Of a stretch of 64,000 nucleotides of DNA, positions 25,134 through 38,100 are shown piece after piece. The DNA is taken from positions 18,992 to 82,991 of the forward strand of contig QZCP01000016.1 of assembly GCA_003956705.1 (NCBI GenBank), in the 5' to 3' direction. Made by a program: the position numbers and the translations under genes. The notes under the pieces were generated by a model. It had not been told where the DNA came from. It was given only the letters and a program-made list of their open reading frames with translations, and did no database searches. Position 1 is the first letter of the stretch; the number at the start of each line of letters is the position of its first letter. The stretch is from Brevipalpus yothersi. Its lineage: Eukaryota; Arthropoda; Arachnida; Trombidiformes; Tenuipalpidae.

Positions 25134-28100
25134 CTTCAAACCATCGAACTGCTTGTCGAGCAATGAACTTGCCGAGAGAGAGAGAAGATAGTTTGTCTCG
25201 TCATCCCATAGATGTGATATCTTCTCTCTCTCTCTCTTCTTCCTGCTCTTATTCTCTCTTCTCATTACTGTCTAAACTTATCACGATTCACTCAATTAGG
25301 GAGAGAGAGAGAAAAAAAAGTGCGACACAAGCCACTAATGTCATCAACACTTAAATCTTGGAAGGAGTTGTTCAAAAATTTACTCCCTTCTTTTTGGCCA
25401 TACAGTCAAGCCTGTGTGTGTGTGTGTAAGTGCGCGCTCGTAATCGCTTTGCCCCATGTAAGAGTGTGTATATTCCATAGACTTTGATATAGTTGCCAAA
25501 ATTTGTGTTACGTAAGAATTGGTAGAATTGTTCTTCTTCTCCTTCTTCTATTACCTCACCCCAAAACGAAGAGTAAAAAAATTTTTTGCATCTCATTTAT
25601 GCCTTAATTTTTACGAGTGACTGATACTCATAGTGTGTATCATATGCGCTTATGTTTAGGTATGAATGAAAAAAGAAAAACTTTGTCAAATTGTGTTTCT
25701 ATTCGATGAGTTAATTTTTTCTCCTCTCTCTCTCTCTCTTCATGATGATTGAGATATAGCGCTGACTTTTTTTCGTTCTTCTTTTTTCTTTTGATAGTTT
25801 TATTCGTTAACCTGCCTCAATTGATCAATTAACTGTGTGTGTGTGTATGAGAGCATTTCGTGATTTTGATTCCATGTGTATTCACACATAGACAAACATA
25901 TACAAATACAGTATCACTTGAGTGTAAGCATCACTTTCTCTCTTACTATTACATATCTCGAGACCGGCCGAAAGAAGAAGAAGAAAAAAAATCAGACACG
26001 CTTACGGGATAAACACTCTCATCCGAATAATTAATGATCTTTTTTTTCTTCTTTGTCTCTTTCCCACTATTCATGTTCACGCTTCTAATGTATACATTGG
26101 CTCTCGGTGTCTATACACTTACATATATATTCAAACAAAAAAATTCATCCATTTATCTATCTGGTCATTTTGCTGTTGCCTTGCGGGCCACAACCATTGA
26201 ACAGAACAGAAAACCCGTCACCGTTTACAGCCGTTTTTTGCAAGCCGTGTGTTTAAAGCCCGTGTGTTTCAGCTTCTCATCTTCTTGGTTAATGGACAAA
26301 CTGCAAAGCCTTGAGAATTGAGAGAAGAGAAGAGAAAAGGCAAGCATCAGAAAGAGAAGAGGAGAAGATAGAAGATAGAAGAGAGAGAGAATGATCAATC
26401 CAGTGTCAAGTCAGTGAAGCTGGAGTAATTTTTTTTCTCTTCTTCTCCAAGTTCTTTTACTCTCTCTCCTCTTTCACTTTTGCTTCTTCAATTACAAACA
26501 ATTAAATCAACATTAGACGCTTTCCATTGTAAGTACTTTGTGTGTGTGTTAAAGTTCTCTTTTTTTTAACAGTGTGTGAAACAAAAGAGTGTGAAGAGAG
26601 AGAGTGAAAAAAATTGAAAAGGAAATCATAGTCACTTGTTGATTAAGTTGAAATCTTGTGAAATTATTATAAACACGTTTGTGAACATGTTTAATGTGTG
26701 TGTGAAAGTGTGTTCTAGAGATTTTTTGTTTTTATATTCACCCTCAAAGTGGTATACTTTCGAGATTTTGTTTGTGAATTGTTATTTTAATTGATATCAT
26801 GATAATATCACATGAGAAAAAAAAAATTTTTCCTACTTTCTCTTTCTCTTTTTCTCCTCTCCTCTAGATTGATTCGATTAATGTTGATCTCTTCTCATAT
26901 CACCATCATTACCATTCGTGCAACTCTGGTGGATACTTTTCTTTTATCATAATCGTTCATTTTTTCCGCCTTTTCATCTAATTTTCACCATCATCAAATC
27001 ATCAAGATCACCACTCTGTTCATTGTGTATGTGTGTATATTGCTTCTCTTTCTCTCTCTCTTTTCTCATTGCTACTTGTTCACGTCCTCTATGTTTGTCG
27101 CTAATTGAGAGTTGAGTTGAGTTTCAAAATATCTCTCCTCTTTCTTCACTCTCTCCTCTTTCTTCACTTTCTCCTCTTCTTCTTTCTCTTCTCTATCTTC
27201 TCTCTCTTCTTCTTCTTCTCATTCAAGTGTGACAACGACGACGAGTGAAGAAAAAATAATAACCATCATCGACCATCGTCAATATCAAATCACATCAATA
27301 CACACTCACACTCACACAATATTGTGGTTCCAAGTTATTAATGTGTGTTGGCTATAAAGTGTAATCATCATCATATTATCAAAAAGGAGACAACATTTTT
27401 CCTTCTTCTTCATTTCGTGATTTCTTGAATTGCAAAATATATTCATCCATCCACCACCATCAATCAACAATACAATCCACACACACAGTGTATATGTGTG
27501 TGTTTTATTGGTATTCTCTCTTTCTACACCTTTCTTATGTGTAAAAGTTATTCAAAGTGGATATATCAACATTATCATCAACGTTTTGTACTAGATTCAT
27601 CCCAATATCCAACGTGATTTTCATCCAATTCAAAAGTGGTGGTGGTACTCAAAATTGATTCCACATTGTTTGTCCCATGGACTTAGAAATACAAACGAAT
27701 TGAGAGGAGAATAATTTTTTTCAACCTTTCATCCTCAGGTTTGTCTTGAGGTGAGTTTGCACATTGTACATATATTATATGTATTGTGTACAACATGGTG
27801 TGCCTTTTATCTAGACATCATGATGATCCATTAACAATGGTTCAAATCAACTCATTTTCAGCTTTCAATTTCATCATGATGATGCATGTCCTCTATACAG
27901 CATGAATGTAGGTGTTCAGCGAGTAATGTTAGTTAGTTAGTTTTTGGTTCGTTTTATCTCAATATCATTTTTTCCTTATCCAGGGCCAGTTCATCTCTCT
28001 CTTTCTCTTTCTCTTTCTTTTTCTCTCTCTCTCTCGCGTTCTTGTTCTCCTTAGATATCAACCGATCGAAATCGATCCACTTAAAACACTTTATCCACTT

Positions 28101-28152
28101 GTTTTTTCTCATTTGTCTCATTAGTTTCTATTTTTTCCTCTCATCTTTACAG

Positions 28153-28724
28153 GGTTCTCTACCTCGAAACAGTATCAATGTCTTGATTTTGGAAAATTAA
28201 GAAATTTTCTCGTATATACTCAATACAACGAAACTACGTGCCTTCTATCTACCTCATACATCTACCTCATTCAATTTTAACACGTTCAAGTTGTCCTTTT
28301 CGACCTGTTTGGTGGCCTTCCTTTGCCTTCTATCTACCTCGTTTTTTTATCCCCACAATAAAAGGAGGCAAAAGCCAGCAAACATTTTCGAAATTGTCCC
28401 GAACAAAGATATATATATATAAATACATATATACATATATATATACGTATATTGGATATTCATATTCATAAATATTGTCATACGAAAAAGAGAAAATCCA
28501 ATCATCTTACGGGTTAATTGAGTCTTGATAGACTCACATCTATCGGACGAAAATTTTTTCAACATAATCAACGCAACAAACTCTGCCATACCAACTACCT
28601 CAACTCATCATTGCCATCAACAAGCTTTTGGGTTAAATATTGATATCAAAGCGTTCTCATACCGGTTAATACATCAATCAATATCATTTCATCATACACT
28701 TCATTCAATCGACTACAGAACAAG
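28153..28724 (+). promoter_or_regulatory. 5' UTR of PLAG-like mRNA with five let-7 seed matches
   Basis: The leader exon probably begins after the acceptor at 28151-28152 and runs to the start codon at 28725. It contains CTACCTC, the perfect complement of the let-7 seed GAGGUAG, at 28159, 28249, 28262, 28334 and 28595; the sites at 28249, 28262 and 28595 are followed by A (8mer type). The leader also carries several upstream ATGs with short frames. Confidence 0.6.
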
Positions 28725-29873
28725 ATGAGACAAATCGAAGACGAAGATGATGTCTCCATCAATCGACTGGGTACGACTAAGCTATCCATTGACGCAAATC
28801 ATCCCGGTGAAATTTTGAATGATAGAATGATGGTGCTTCCTCCAAGCAATGGATTGCCAACAAATCAGACTGCCGGTGTCACTGCTCAAGTGCCCATTGG
28901 TAACGATCGTATTGTTCGTAGTAAGATGACCATGAGGCGTACAAAGCGGTCTCCCAATGAAAGACGTTTCAAGTGTGATCAATGTGATCGTATGTTTTTC
29001 ACACGTAAAGATGTGAAGCGTCACAATGTGGTTCACACTGGAGTTCGTAATTATGCTTGTCCATTCTGTCAACAAAGATTCGGACGAAAGGATCACTTGG
29101 TACGACATGCGAAAAAAAGTCACCAAAAAGACACTCGGACATCAGCCGGATCTAATTTGAATAATCCAGCCCCAGGAACATCGCCACTAGCACGAAGGAT
29201 CAGTTTTCCTCACAGTCCTCACACGTTGACCAGCACACCAAGTTCATTATCGAGCTCGGGCAGGATGATAGTTGGTTCCAATAACATCAATACGATCAAT
29301 CTCAATAGCAGTAATCATCTAACTGATAACCACCATCCAAGTCACTCATCTTGCAGCTATTCATCTAATATACCGATGGATAATATGATCCTGTTAAATT
29401 CTTCAAGTCCCAGTATACCAACTGGTTGCAACAACTCGGTGTCCAACTCGACTAATCATCATCACCATCATGATATATGTTATTCGGGTAATGTCAGCCA
29501 AACGCACAATAGCCCAATGAATTTGCCCTTATCTACCGATGGGCATGGTGCATTTGGCTCGAATGGTCCGATGAGCCATCATACCTCAGTATCTCATCCA
29601 CCTCCATCATTATGTGAGAACTCTTTGTTCAATAATGGTGGACATTACTTCAGTCTTGGAGCTGGTCCGTCTCCGTTCATGAATTCGGCTTACATATCCA
29701 ATTGTTTTGGCCATCTAACAGTTAATCCCGGTAATGGTAATGGTCAAGGGCTATCAATGCCCATATGTAGCGATCAAACAAGCCCTGTGAATTATGCCAA
29801 CGCCATGACTCATTATTCTGTTGATGTGAGTCTGAGAGATCATCTCCCCCACTTCAATCAAGTTTTCCAGTGA
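28725..29873 (+). CDS. PLAG-like C2H2 zinc-finger transcription factor with two fingers
   Basis: Single-exon frame of 382 residues. Two C2H2 fingers lie at about residues 83-134: FKCDQCDRMFFTRKDVKRH followed by YACPFCQQRFGRKDHLVRH. These match fingers 6 and 7 of the vertebrate PLAG1/PLAGL family, including the TRKDV and FGRKDHL stretches of the DNA-reading helices. A basic stretch (SKMTMRRTKRSPNERR) just before them may help nuclear import. The tail of about 240 residues is rich in Ser, Asn, His, Pro and Gly with no recognised domain, as expected for a transactivation region. The five N-terminal fingers of PLAG proteins are absent, and no upstream exon encoding them is visible. The ATG is the first in the frame after a leader with in-frame stops. 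Assignment to the PLAG type is firm; orthology is inferred. Confidence 0.85.
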   Translation: MRQIEDEDDVSINRLGTTKLSIDANHPGEILNDRMMVLPPSNGLPTNQTAGVTAQVPIGNDRIVRSKMTMRRTKRSPNERRFKCDQCDRMFFTRKDVKRHNVVHTGVRNYACPFCQQRFGRKDHLVRHAKKSHQKDTRTSAGSNLNNPAPGTSPLARRISFPHSPHTLTSTPSSLSSSGRMIVGSNNINTINLNSSNHLTDNHHPSHSSCSYSSNIPMDNMILLNSSSPSIPTGCNNSVSNSTNHHHHHDICYSGNVSQTHNSPMNLPLSTDGHGAFGSNGPMSHHTSVSHPPPSLCENSLFNNGGHYFSLGAGPSPFMNSAYISNCFGHLTVNPGNGNGQGLSMPICSDQTSPVNYANAMTHYSVDVSLRDHLPHFNQVFQ

Positions 29874-30932
29874 AATCACATCTTTCTTCTTTCTCTCTCC
29901 CAAAAGCATGAAAAAGTCGTTTCTCGTTATTGATGGATATTTCATCTTCAATCTATTCATCCCCAAGTACAAGAAAGTCTCTTGGAACGCCAACTATTGT
30001 GGTCAAAAGATAAGCCAATAGAATTCGAAAGCAAGCATCTTAAAGATTGGTAAAGTTTTCGAATTATCAATTCAAGAGTAGCTCAAGCTTTCCTGTTGGA
30101 CTTTCTCTTCATACCTTAGCTATATCGTTCTTTTTTTTCTTTAATTTTCTCTCTAAAGAAAGAGAGAGAGAGTATCTCTCGTTTTAGTTATCACTACTAC
30201 CTCGTGCTCAGTGCCATCATGCTACCGGTATCACCTAATCATCTACCTCTTCTTATTTGCTCAAGAATGACAAATCAACTTCGTATCTCGATACTATCTA
30301 CCTCTTGATATTCATTCGGAGAGCAGCCAAATCTTCCTTTTCAAATGTTTTGTTTCATTTTCTGTCTCTCTCCACCTTTCAATCTTTTTGATTCTCTTCG
30401 TTTATCTTTCGTTTAATCATGATTCCATCATCTACCACTTTGCATGCTTATATTCAATCAAATCGGTAAGAAAAAGCATGGCTCAAAACACGGTGGACAT
30501 TTTTCGAAGTAACTGATGATCCTCAGTGCAATTTTGACGTACACTCATTAATTTTTCTTTTATCCAAGTAACGTCTCTCTCTCTCCCTTCCCTGTCAATC
30601 TAATTGCAGAGAATATGTAACGATCCACGTTGAACCTTCCTCACCATTTTACCATCAATCCACCAGTTCATCTTGTTAGCGTTAGATAGAATTCTCAAGT
30701 TCCCATTCCGATCCTTCATGAGGACTACTTAGTCCCATGCTCTATCACTCCACCGTTAGTGCCATTAAATGATCCATGCTCGAAGTTGCTCAATTTAACA
30801 CCTCTTAAGGTGCATAAGCCTTTTCTGACATAATGTCTTAAATATCTACCTCAATTAATTTACTTTTTGAAAATATTAGCCATAGTGACAACTTTGGCTA
30901 ACTTTTTTCTTCACCTTGAAGAGATAAATAAA
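29874..30932 (+). promoter_or_regulatory. 3' UTR of PLAG-like mRNA with four let-7 seed matches
   Basis: No coding potential. CTACCTC occurs at 30197, 30243, 30298 and 30846 (the last followed by A). An AATAAA at 30927-30932 could be the polyadenylation signal, giving a 3' UTR of just over 1 kb that converges on the end of RPL3 on the other strand. The UTR extent is inferred. Confidence 0.5.
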
Positions 30933-30969
30933 GAATTGAAGCAAAAACTTTTTCCACTGATAATGTTAT

Positions 30970-30975
30970 TTTATT
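30970..30975 (-). terminator. RPL3 polyadenylation signal AATAAA
   Basis: TTTATT on the + strand, about 50 nt past the RPL3 stop codon. Confidence 0.6.
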
Positions 30976-31024
30976 TTTTCTCAAAATCAAGCACCGCATC
31001 TGCTGGCTAGAAAGATAGCAAAAG

Positions 31025-32938
31025 TTAAGCCTTTGTCTCTTGAAGTCGATCTTTTTTGAGTGGACCCATGAAAGCACGCTTCTCGGCATGAGTTTGGAAT
31101 CGTCCGTGACCGAATTTAGATGAAGTATCGATGAACTTCAACTTAATTGCCTCCAAAGCAGAGCGTTTAGTGTGTACCAAGAGAGACTGAGGAAGAAGAG
31201 TTCCAAGTTAGAAATTGTAAAATATAATCAACATTAATTCATAGACTATTAATTTCAGTCCTATCATTGATTAATCACGCTTTTCATTGGATTGGCTCAA
31301 TTTTGTCATCATAAGAGAACATTCAGGGATAGAGGATCGGGAAGCTTACCTTTCTGAGAGTTATTACTCGCTTCTTAGGACCCATGATACATCCTTTCAA
31401 CATAACATAGTCGCAGTTAACTTCTCCATAGTGAGGGAAACCACCCTGAATAAAAACGAGAAAAAGTTCATTAGAAAAGGCCAAATAGAGAAGGGATTGT
31501 AGGATATAAATGTTTCAGACCGCCCTAGAATTATCCTCAAAGTTTTCGGTGAGTGTTGTACACATCTAGAATCATCATGCAGATGTAAGTGCATACTAAA
31601 TTGACAAAAAAAAACTAACCATTGGAGTTATTGTCTTTGCGGTTTGGTCGTACTCGGTAGATGCGTTATTCTTAATAACTTCTCCATCCTTAGTATGCAC
31701 ACCTTTACCAATTCGATAGATCTTCTTATTAATTTCAGTTCTATGATGGTAACCTTTCTGACCAGCACGGGCAACAGTGTACTGGACTCTACTTGGATGC
31801 CAGGCACCGATACAGGCAACTTTACGAAGACCCTTGTGCGTTTTTCTAGGCAGTTTCTTGGTATGCCAACGGCTTGTGACACCTTTAGTGCCTTTACCCT
31901 TAGTCACACCAATACAGTCGATCATTTCGTCTTGAGCGAAGACTTTGCTGACTGAGACTGGCTTTTCGAAGTGTTTACGAGCCCATTCAACCTTTTGAGG
32001 TACTGTTCCTCCATTGATCTGGATTTCCATGATATGGGCTTTCTTTTGGCGTTTTCTCATCAATTTCATCTACAAAAGTTGAGAGTTAGAAGGTGAGAGA
32101 ATTGAATGAACACGTGGAGGGACTAGACATACCTGAGTATGAGCGATAACACGGACAACGCTGCAGTATTTCTTAATGCGATTGAAGTCTTTCTCGAGGG
32201 CTTTCTTACCATCCTCATCGGCCCACTTCTTAGCGTATTTGGTGTATGCCTTCTTCTTGCATTTGTACCTAAAAATTCAACGATGACATATGAGTATTTG
32301 CCTCATCATGGCTTCAGGTTTACCCAAGAGAGGAGACAAACTCATTCCGAGAACAGGTGGCTCGTTGATTCACAATCAATGAGAACAAGAGGAGCCTGAG
32401 GAAGTCTACCATCCTCGCGAGGGTGATGAAAAGTACATACCAATTCTTATAGAATCGTCGGCGACAATCTTCACTTAGATGCTCGGACATGATGGTCTTG
32501 AATGTCTTCAAACCCTTGGGAGTTTCGATATAGCCAACAATACCGACAATCACCATTGGAGGAGCTTCCAGAATAGTTACAGCTTCCACAACTTCCTTTT
32601 TGTTAACTTTTGATCCAGGCTTGTCTACTTCACGAACAATGTGTGTCATACCAGCTTTATAGCCAATGAAAGCGGTAAGATGAATTGGTTTACTCGCATC
32701 GTCTTTGGGAAAAGCTCCAACACGACCACGATGTCGTCTACTTCTCTTCTTCTTGAAACCCATATGCCCATGTCGTGGGGCCGAGAATTTTCGATGACTC
32801 TAAAAAATACAATCAATACAATTCATCAGAGACGGAAAAATGTCAACACTTCCTAACATAAGTTTCACAATTTATCATCAATCTACACAATCAAATAAGC
32901 AATTGTTACACAAATGATTGAGAAACACTACTCACCAT
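31025..32938 (-). CDS. RpL3: 60S ribosomal protein L3 (uL3)
   Basis: Large-subunit protein next to the peptidyl-transferase centre. Six exons (32938-32936, 32799-32441, 32268-32133, 32069-31620, 31445-31350, 31186-31025) give 401 residues in frame, close to human (403). As in RPL5 here, exon 1 is only the ATG. Recognisable stretches are SHRKFSAPRHGHMGF, HLTAFIGYKAGMTHIVREVD, GVTSRWHTKKLPRKTHKGLR (with the conserved His) and GAWHPSRVQYTVARAGQKGY. The C-terminus FMGPLKKDRLQETKA matches the family. The gene converges with the PLAG-like gene and lies downstream of CNIH4 on the same strand. Confidence 0.98.
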
Positions 32939-33951
32939 AATTGATATAATCTATACAACCTATTTGTTAATAAAATTAACTTACTAAATGAACATCAAAC
33001 AATTAAACTAACAATCAACCAAGTTGAGTCAACTCAACGTGTGTATGTGAATGTGTGTGTGTCGGTCTGAGTGAGAGGTATTCAGTATCCGTTTCCGGGG
33101 GATCGTATGATAATTTAATTTTGTACTGCGCCTGATCAACATGGAAAAAAGTTCATTTTTAAAGTTGACTTCAAAAAGTTTAGCAGCGAATTTAGATAAG
33201 CGAAAATAATCATGTTAGTTATAGATTGAATCAATCATTTATGGTTAATAAATTGATTGCTAAAATATTTCTACTGATTGGAGTGAATATTTTTGATTGA
33301 TAAGAATTATATCTTGTTCACCTAGTTGTAGAGAGCTTTAGTAGTTTGATGCGTCTGATTAATTTTTTTTTTGCACTGACTGTTTGATTAAAACTGGAAG
33401 AATTTCTGGAATGAAAAAATCATGAAAATTAATTTAAGGATTAATTTTTCTCATCTGTTCTCAAGTTGTAAAAATTCGCAAAAGATATTCATTTGAATGA
33501 GAGAGAGAATGCTTTATTGGAGAATTAGTATTCATTGTTATTTGTTCTTAATCTCACAAGACAGAGAAGAGACTTTAATGGATATCATAGGAGACTTTCC
33601 AACCAACAAAAGCAGCAAGATAGATGCATCTTTAGAGATGCAGAGGGTTTGATCAAATTCAAGGAATCTTTCACACAAATTCCCTCTTGGATGAAATGAG
33701 ATCGATCGAATGGCGTTTTAGATTTCCCACGAGGACTATTCGTTTTTTCTTGTATACATTGGGAATTATATAGCCAAAGATGTCGGTAAATGTAATCGTA
33801 TTCGATTCTATAGAGCCCTACAGAATTCACAATCAAATATTCTCTCAGTAGTGGGAGTGAGAAAAGGGTCTCATCGAATATAGATCATGTTGGCTTTTGG
33901 TTAGTGCTATGGATCTAGCGTAAATACAAAATAAGCTTCAAATGGACTTCA
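32939..33951. other. RPL3 promoter / CNIH4 3' region
   Basis: No gene found. AT-rich, with a short (TG)n run near 33050. The promoter and 5' UTR of RPL3 should lie within the first few hundred bases. Confidence 0.4.
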
Positions 33952-34542
33952 TCAAGAGTCAGTGAGTAGGGCAATTATAAGACAATATAAATAGGCGAAA
34001 AAGTGTATCAGGTGGAAGAGAAGTCTAGCCATATAGCGTATAGTGAATGTCTTTAAATTATTGGTCTTGTACAGAATATCGGCGGGATCAAACATTCCCA
34101 TACTTCCGACAGGAACAGTAGAATATCTAGAAATCGAATGAGAGGATTAGTTTAAGGTGATTAAATTTGAGGTTTTAGCAAACCTGTAAGTTATCCAGAT
34201 AACCATTGGAACATTAATCAAAAAGAAGAACCAATGACCAGTTAAAAGAAGTAGAACGAGAAGAAGAGAATGACAGACAATCTCGGGAAGAACCCATGGA
34301 TTAAGTTTACTACAACACACCCTAGAGTTTATGTAATCACAGTCGAGATCGGAAATGGTGATGAGCTATATTGAAAAATGAGAGAGGAGAAAATTAATTC
34401 ATTTAATCCAAAGATTTGCATCCAAAAGTCGATCAAAATCAATGATAAAAATTCGATCGATACTCACGAAGTATACAGACAAAAACAATAGAAAACCCGT
34501 GTCAAAAAGAGCGAAGGTAAATAATGCAGAATCTATAGTCAT
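33952..34542 (-). CDS. CNIH4: protein cornichon homolog 4
   Basis: Small multi-pass membrane protein; cornichons are cargo receptors for COPII export from the ER, and CNIH4 handles GPCRs. Three exons (34542-34468, 34365-34184, 34126-33952) yield 143 residues in frame, against 139 in human CNIH4. Key stretches are FALFDTGFLLFLSVYF (TM1), ISDLDCDYINSRVCCSKLN, PWVLPEIVCHSLLLVLLLLT, VPVGSMGMFDPADI and the last helix LFHLIHFFAYLYCLIIALL. The CC-SKLN-WV-PE and GSMG-FDP patterns favour CNIH4 over CNIH1-3. It is head-to-head with MMS19 (558 bp between start codons). Confidence 0.95.
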
Positions 34543-35100
34543 TATGACTGATATGTTCAAAATTTGGAATGAAATACCACAGATTATACTGATTCTAGTG
34601 AAGCAATATAAATCACGACTAATCAAAATGTTCACTTGTCACTATCAAAACATCCATTTCTGTTTATTACCATGATCATAGTCATGTTAAAAATAACAAC
34701 AAAAATGTTTTGCTTTTTAATACTTTACAATCGATTGAATAAGTAGAATCACATAGATGAGGGTCAGAGAATGAACAAATTGATTCTCGAGACTAGTATT
34801 AGCATCTTCAATTCACCAAAAAAGTTGTTCAAACTCTCCTCTTTGATTAAACTTGATTGTGATTAGTAAAAATTTTGATTAACACAATCAAAATCGCTCT
34901 TCATCTATTACGCATGCTGTAACAGCATTGCTGTCTCGAAAAGTGAGATCAAAACAAACACGAAATGATCACATGGCCAATGTTGATGACTTTCTTGGTG
35001 ATGATTAGTTGAAATTTATTGATAATTGATATTAATTTGGTCAAATTTTTTTTGAATTACCTATTATTTGCACAATTAGTGAAGTGTTGTACAATCAACG
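34543..35100. promoter_or_regulatory. intergenic region shared by CNIH4 (-) and MMS19 (+)
   Basis: 558 bp between two divergent start codons, so both promoters must lie here or overlap the 5' UTRs. AT-rich, with no TATA box I would trust. Confidence 0.4.
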
Positions 35101-38100
35101 ATGACACCCAATACTGGAGTTCACAATTTGCTTGGATCTTATTTACAAGATCAAAATTCGGAAGATAAACTTTTCGAATCCACCATGAAAACTCTTATTG
35201 ATGAAGTGATGAAGAAAGAGAATCCATTAATTTTTCTCACTGAGTGCCTTGAAAATTCACTTACATCAACTAATATTGAGACACGATTGAAAGGTGCCAA
35301 AGTTTTGTGCCAATTTGTGCAACAATTGAGTACAGATACGAACAGAGATGCTGAAATTGATCATCTTGTACGTTTTCTTTTGAGCTTATTTGAAAGTAAT
35401 CATGTATTCATACCATTGACAATTGAGACGATCCTCTTCATTGTCCATGAATATGGTGTTCGAGAAGAGCTGGCAATCATGATCTTTCGTGTACTCGGCA
35501 AAGGTGCTAATCTTCAACAGCTCATAGTCAAAGAACGTTTTATCGTTTATCAATTGATTGGACTACTTTTTTTTCATCACCGAGATGCTTTCAGAAATAT
35601 GGGAAGTGAATTTCTCTACGGTTTTATACAAATTATCGAAGGTGAACGAGATCCGAGGTGCTTGATGTTATCATTAAATCTTTTCGCCGATGTCGCATCA
35701 ACCTGTCCACTTGGTGAACTTGACGAAGAAGTATTTGATGTGATTAGTTGCTATTTTCCAATCGCTTACAGACCGGTAAGATCAAGCGCTGATTATAAAT
35801 TGAAGGTTTTTTAATTATAAATGTATTTCCTCTTATTAGAATCGAAAAAAGGAGATCGATATCACTCGACTTGACCTACATTTGGCTCTCAAAGAGTGTT
35901 TCAAAGCTAACGCCGCATTTGGACCACATGCTTTGAGTCTTATTGTGGACAAATTGGAATCAGAAGTTGAAAGTGCCAAAATTGATTCCTATGATATGAT
36001 AATTGAATGTTCATCAGTTTATGGTGTTAAATGCCTTAAGCCATTTATAGCACCTCTGTGGACCTCTATCAGGATTGATGTTATGAAAGTGAATCCAGGA
36101 AACCTCACAGAAAAAGCTATCGAAGCATTGAAATCAATTCTAGTCACTATTGAAGATGACCAGGAGACTAGGAGTGATATAATGAAGGAAATTTTGAAGG
36201 ATATGGAAACTGCCCTCACAAATGTCAGTCTAATTCTCACCAAGTCAGCCGCTTCTGTACTAGCAGCAATTACTTTGTGCTCTAAGTCATACTTGAAGTT
36301 GGTTGTCGACACCATCTTTCCTCTCATATTGAATCACTGGATTTTCAACAACAAGAAATCTAGCCGAGAATTCATTGATGAGTTCACAACTTTCTTCAAA
36401 ACCTGGCATCAAGCGGATTGTGATCTCTCCGATGAGAAATTCGCCTGCCAGGAGAGCATTCTTCTTAATTTGCTAGCTATTCTAGAATCTGATGATGATA
36501 TGCATCAGATTAGCTCTCTTGAATGTTTGACTAACCTCTTGGAATGTAAAGTTAAATGGGAAGCTAATGATTCCAGCTCAATTGCGAAAGCTCTTCTTCT
36601 TCTGCTCACAAGTAATGAGTCAAGTGAGCGAGTTAGGTAAGTAATATTGAGCCTGATTCTCTCTGAAATAATCCTAGCAATTAATTTTGCAGATCAAAAG
36701 CATTAGGAACTCTTCACTCACTCTCTTCTCATCATCCAGAAGTTGCGGATGAAATCATTTTAAGCAGGACAATTGACGCCTTGTGCGGTAAGAATATATC
36801 AGCATCATCATATTTTTGGAAACTTATCATTAAATAACCTATTTTTCTTCAGATACTAAAGATTTTGATGAAAAAAATTTACCTGAATTTATGCAAAGAA
36901 TCAAAATCCTCAGCCGTTGTGAGCTTGTCCCAAAAAGTCTTGAAAAAGTCTTGGATTATTTCGCCTCATTGCTTCAAACTTCAAATGGTGAGTCAGACCC
37001 AAATATCCGTTCATCATTCATCTTATTTATCTGAAAATCCTTCTTTCCATCATAGATTGCTGTGACTATTCCAGTTTCATGTCTCCTCTGACTGATTTTA
37101 TAATTGGTCTTGTCAATCATAATAATCGGCAAACTTTTGTTGGTAGAATACTAAACCAAATCTTACCAAAACATCTGAACGGTGAGATCGTATCATCAAA
37201 TCGAGATTATTCGCTATTGATTATCAAGAAAATCTTCTCTGTTCTCAACTCCTCTGACAAAAAGTGGGTTCTTAACCAACTTTTGACCTCTATAAATTCA
37301 TCTGTAAGCTCGACTATATCAGACCAGTTAAAACCCACATTCCTACTTCTGTCTTTCTTACCTATCGATTTCGATCATGAATGGGGCTCTTTGGAGCAAC
37401 TTTTCTCCGAGCTTTTGGACAAGAAACAACTCCTAGAGAATTCTCATTTTCTTAACTCTTGTGTTGCTCTCCTTAACAAACTTCCCGAAAATTTTTCAAC
37501 CAACTTCGCTCAACGATTGAAAGTAATTATTTCAGAGAATTCTGAACATAAGGAGTCAATCCAACTCCTTGTTGGTTGTAATCGTGCCCTTGTTCTACGG
37601 GGAGGACAGCTTTTCCATCTATTCATTGATGATTTGATCAAAATACTTGGAAATAGTTCTGATAAAGAGGCTTTAGAATTCATTTCAACGAATTTTGTGC
37701 CATCAATTCAAGTTGATGAATATCTTTCTCCCATTTATGGAGGGCAAGTTTCAACGTTGTATGTTCAAAAATATTTTTATCAAACCCTAAACCCTCTCTT
37801 GAAGGGATACAGTGATTCTACGGATATTCAGAAGCATTATTTTGCTCTTTGTCTTCTAAGTCTCTTCAAAAATCTACCCAAGTCGCTGATGAGGGATGAA
37901 ATAGTGAAATTTCAATCCATTATCATCCTTCGTTTGGATGGCGAAGATAACTCGTTAAGTTCGTCTATTGTTTTGGATTGTCTCTGCATAATGATCGAAA
38001 TGGACTCTGCAGTTCTCAGTAGAAACTTGAATGGAATCATCAATCAATTGTTAAGACTTGGGAAAAATAATCCTTATCTTGTAATTCGACAAAAGTCCCT

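Larger units (their letters stand above)
18887..28152. other. gene-poor region with many GA/CT tracts, up to the PLAG-like gene
   Basis: No protein-coding gene is supported over more than 9 kb. It holds repeats and, toward the right, what is probably the promoter and non-coding first exon(s) of the PLAG-like gene. A candidate leader exon ends at 27750 (TTGAG|GTGAGT) and a strong acceptor lies at 28151-28152 (CTTTACAG). Another possible donor is CACAG|GTAAGT near 25021. Confidence 0.5.
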
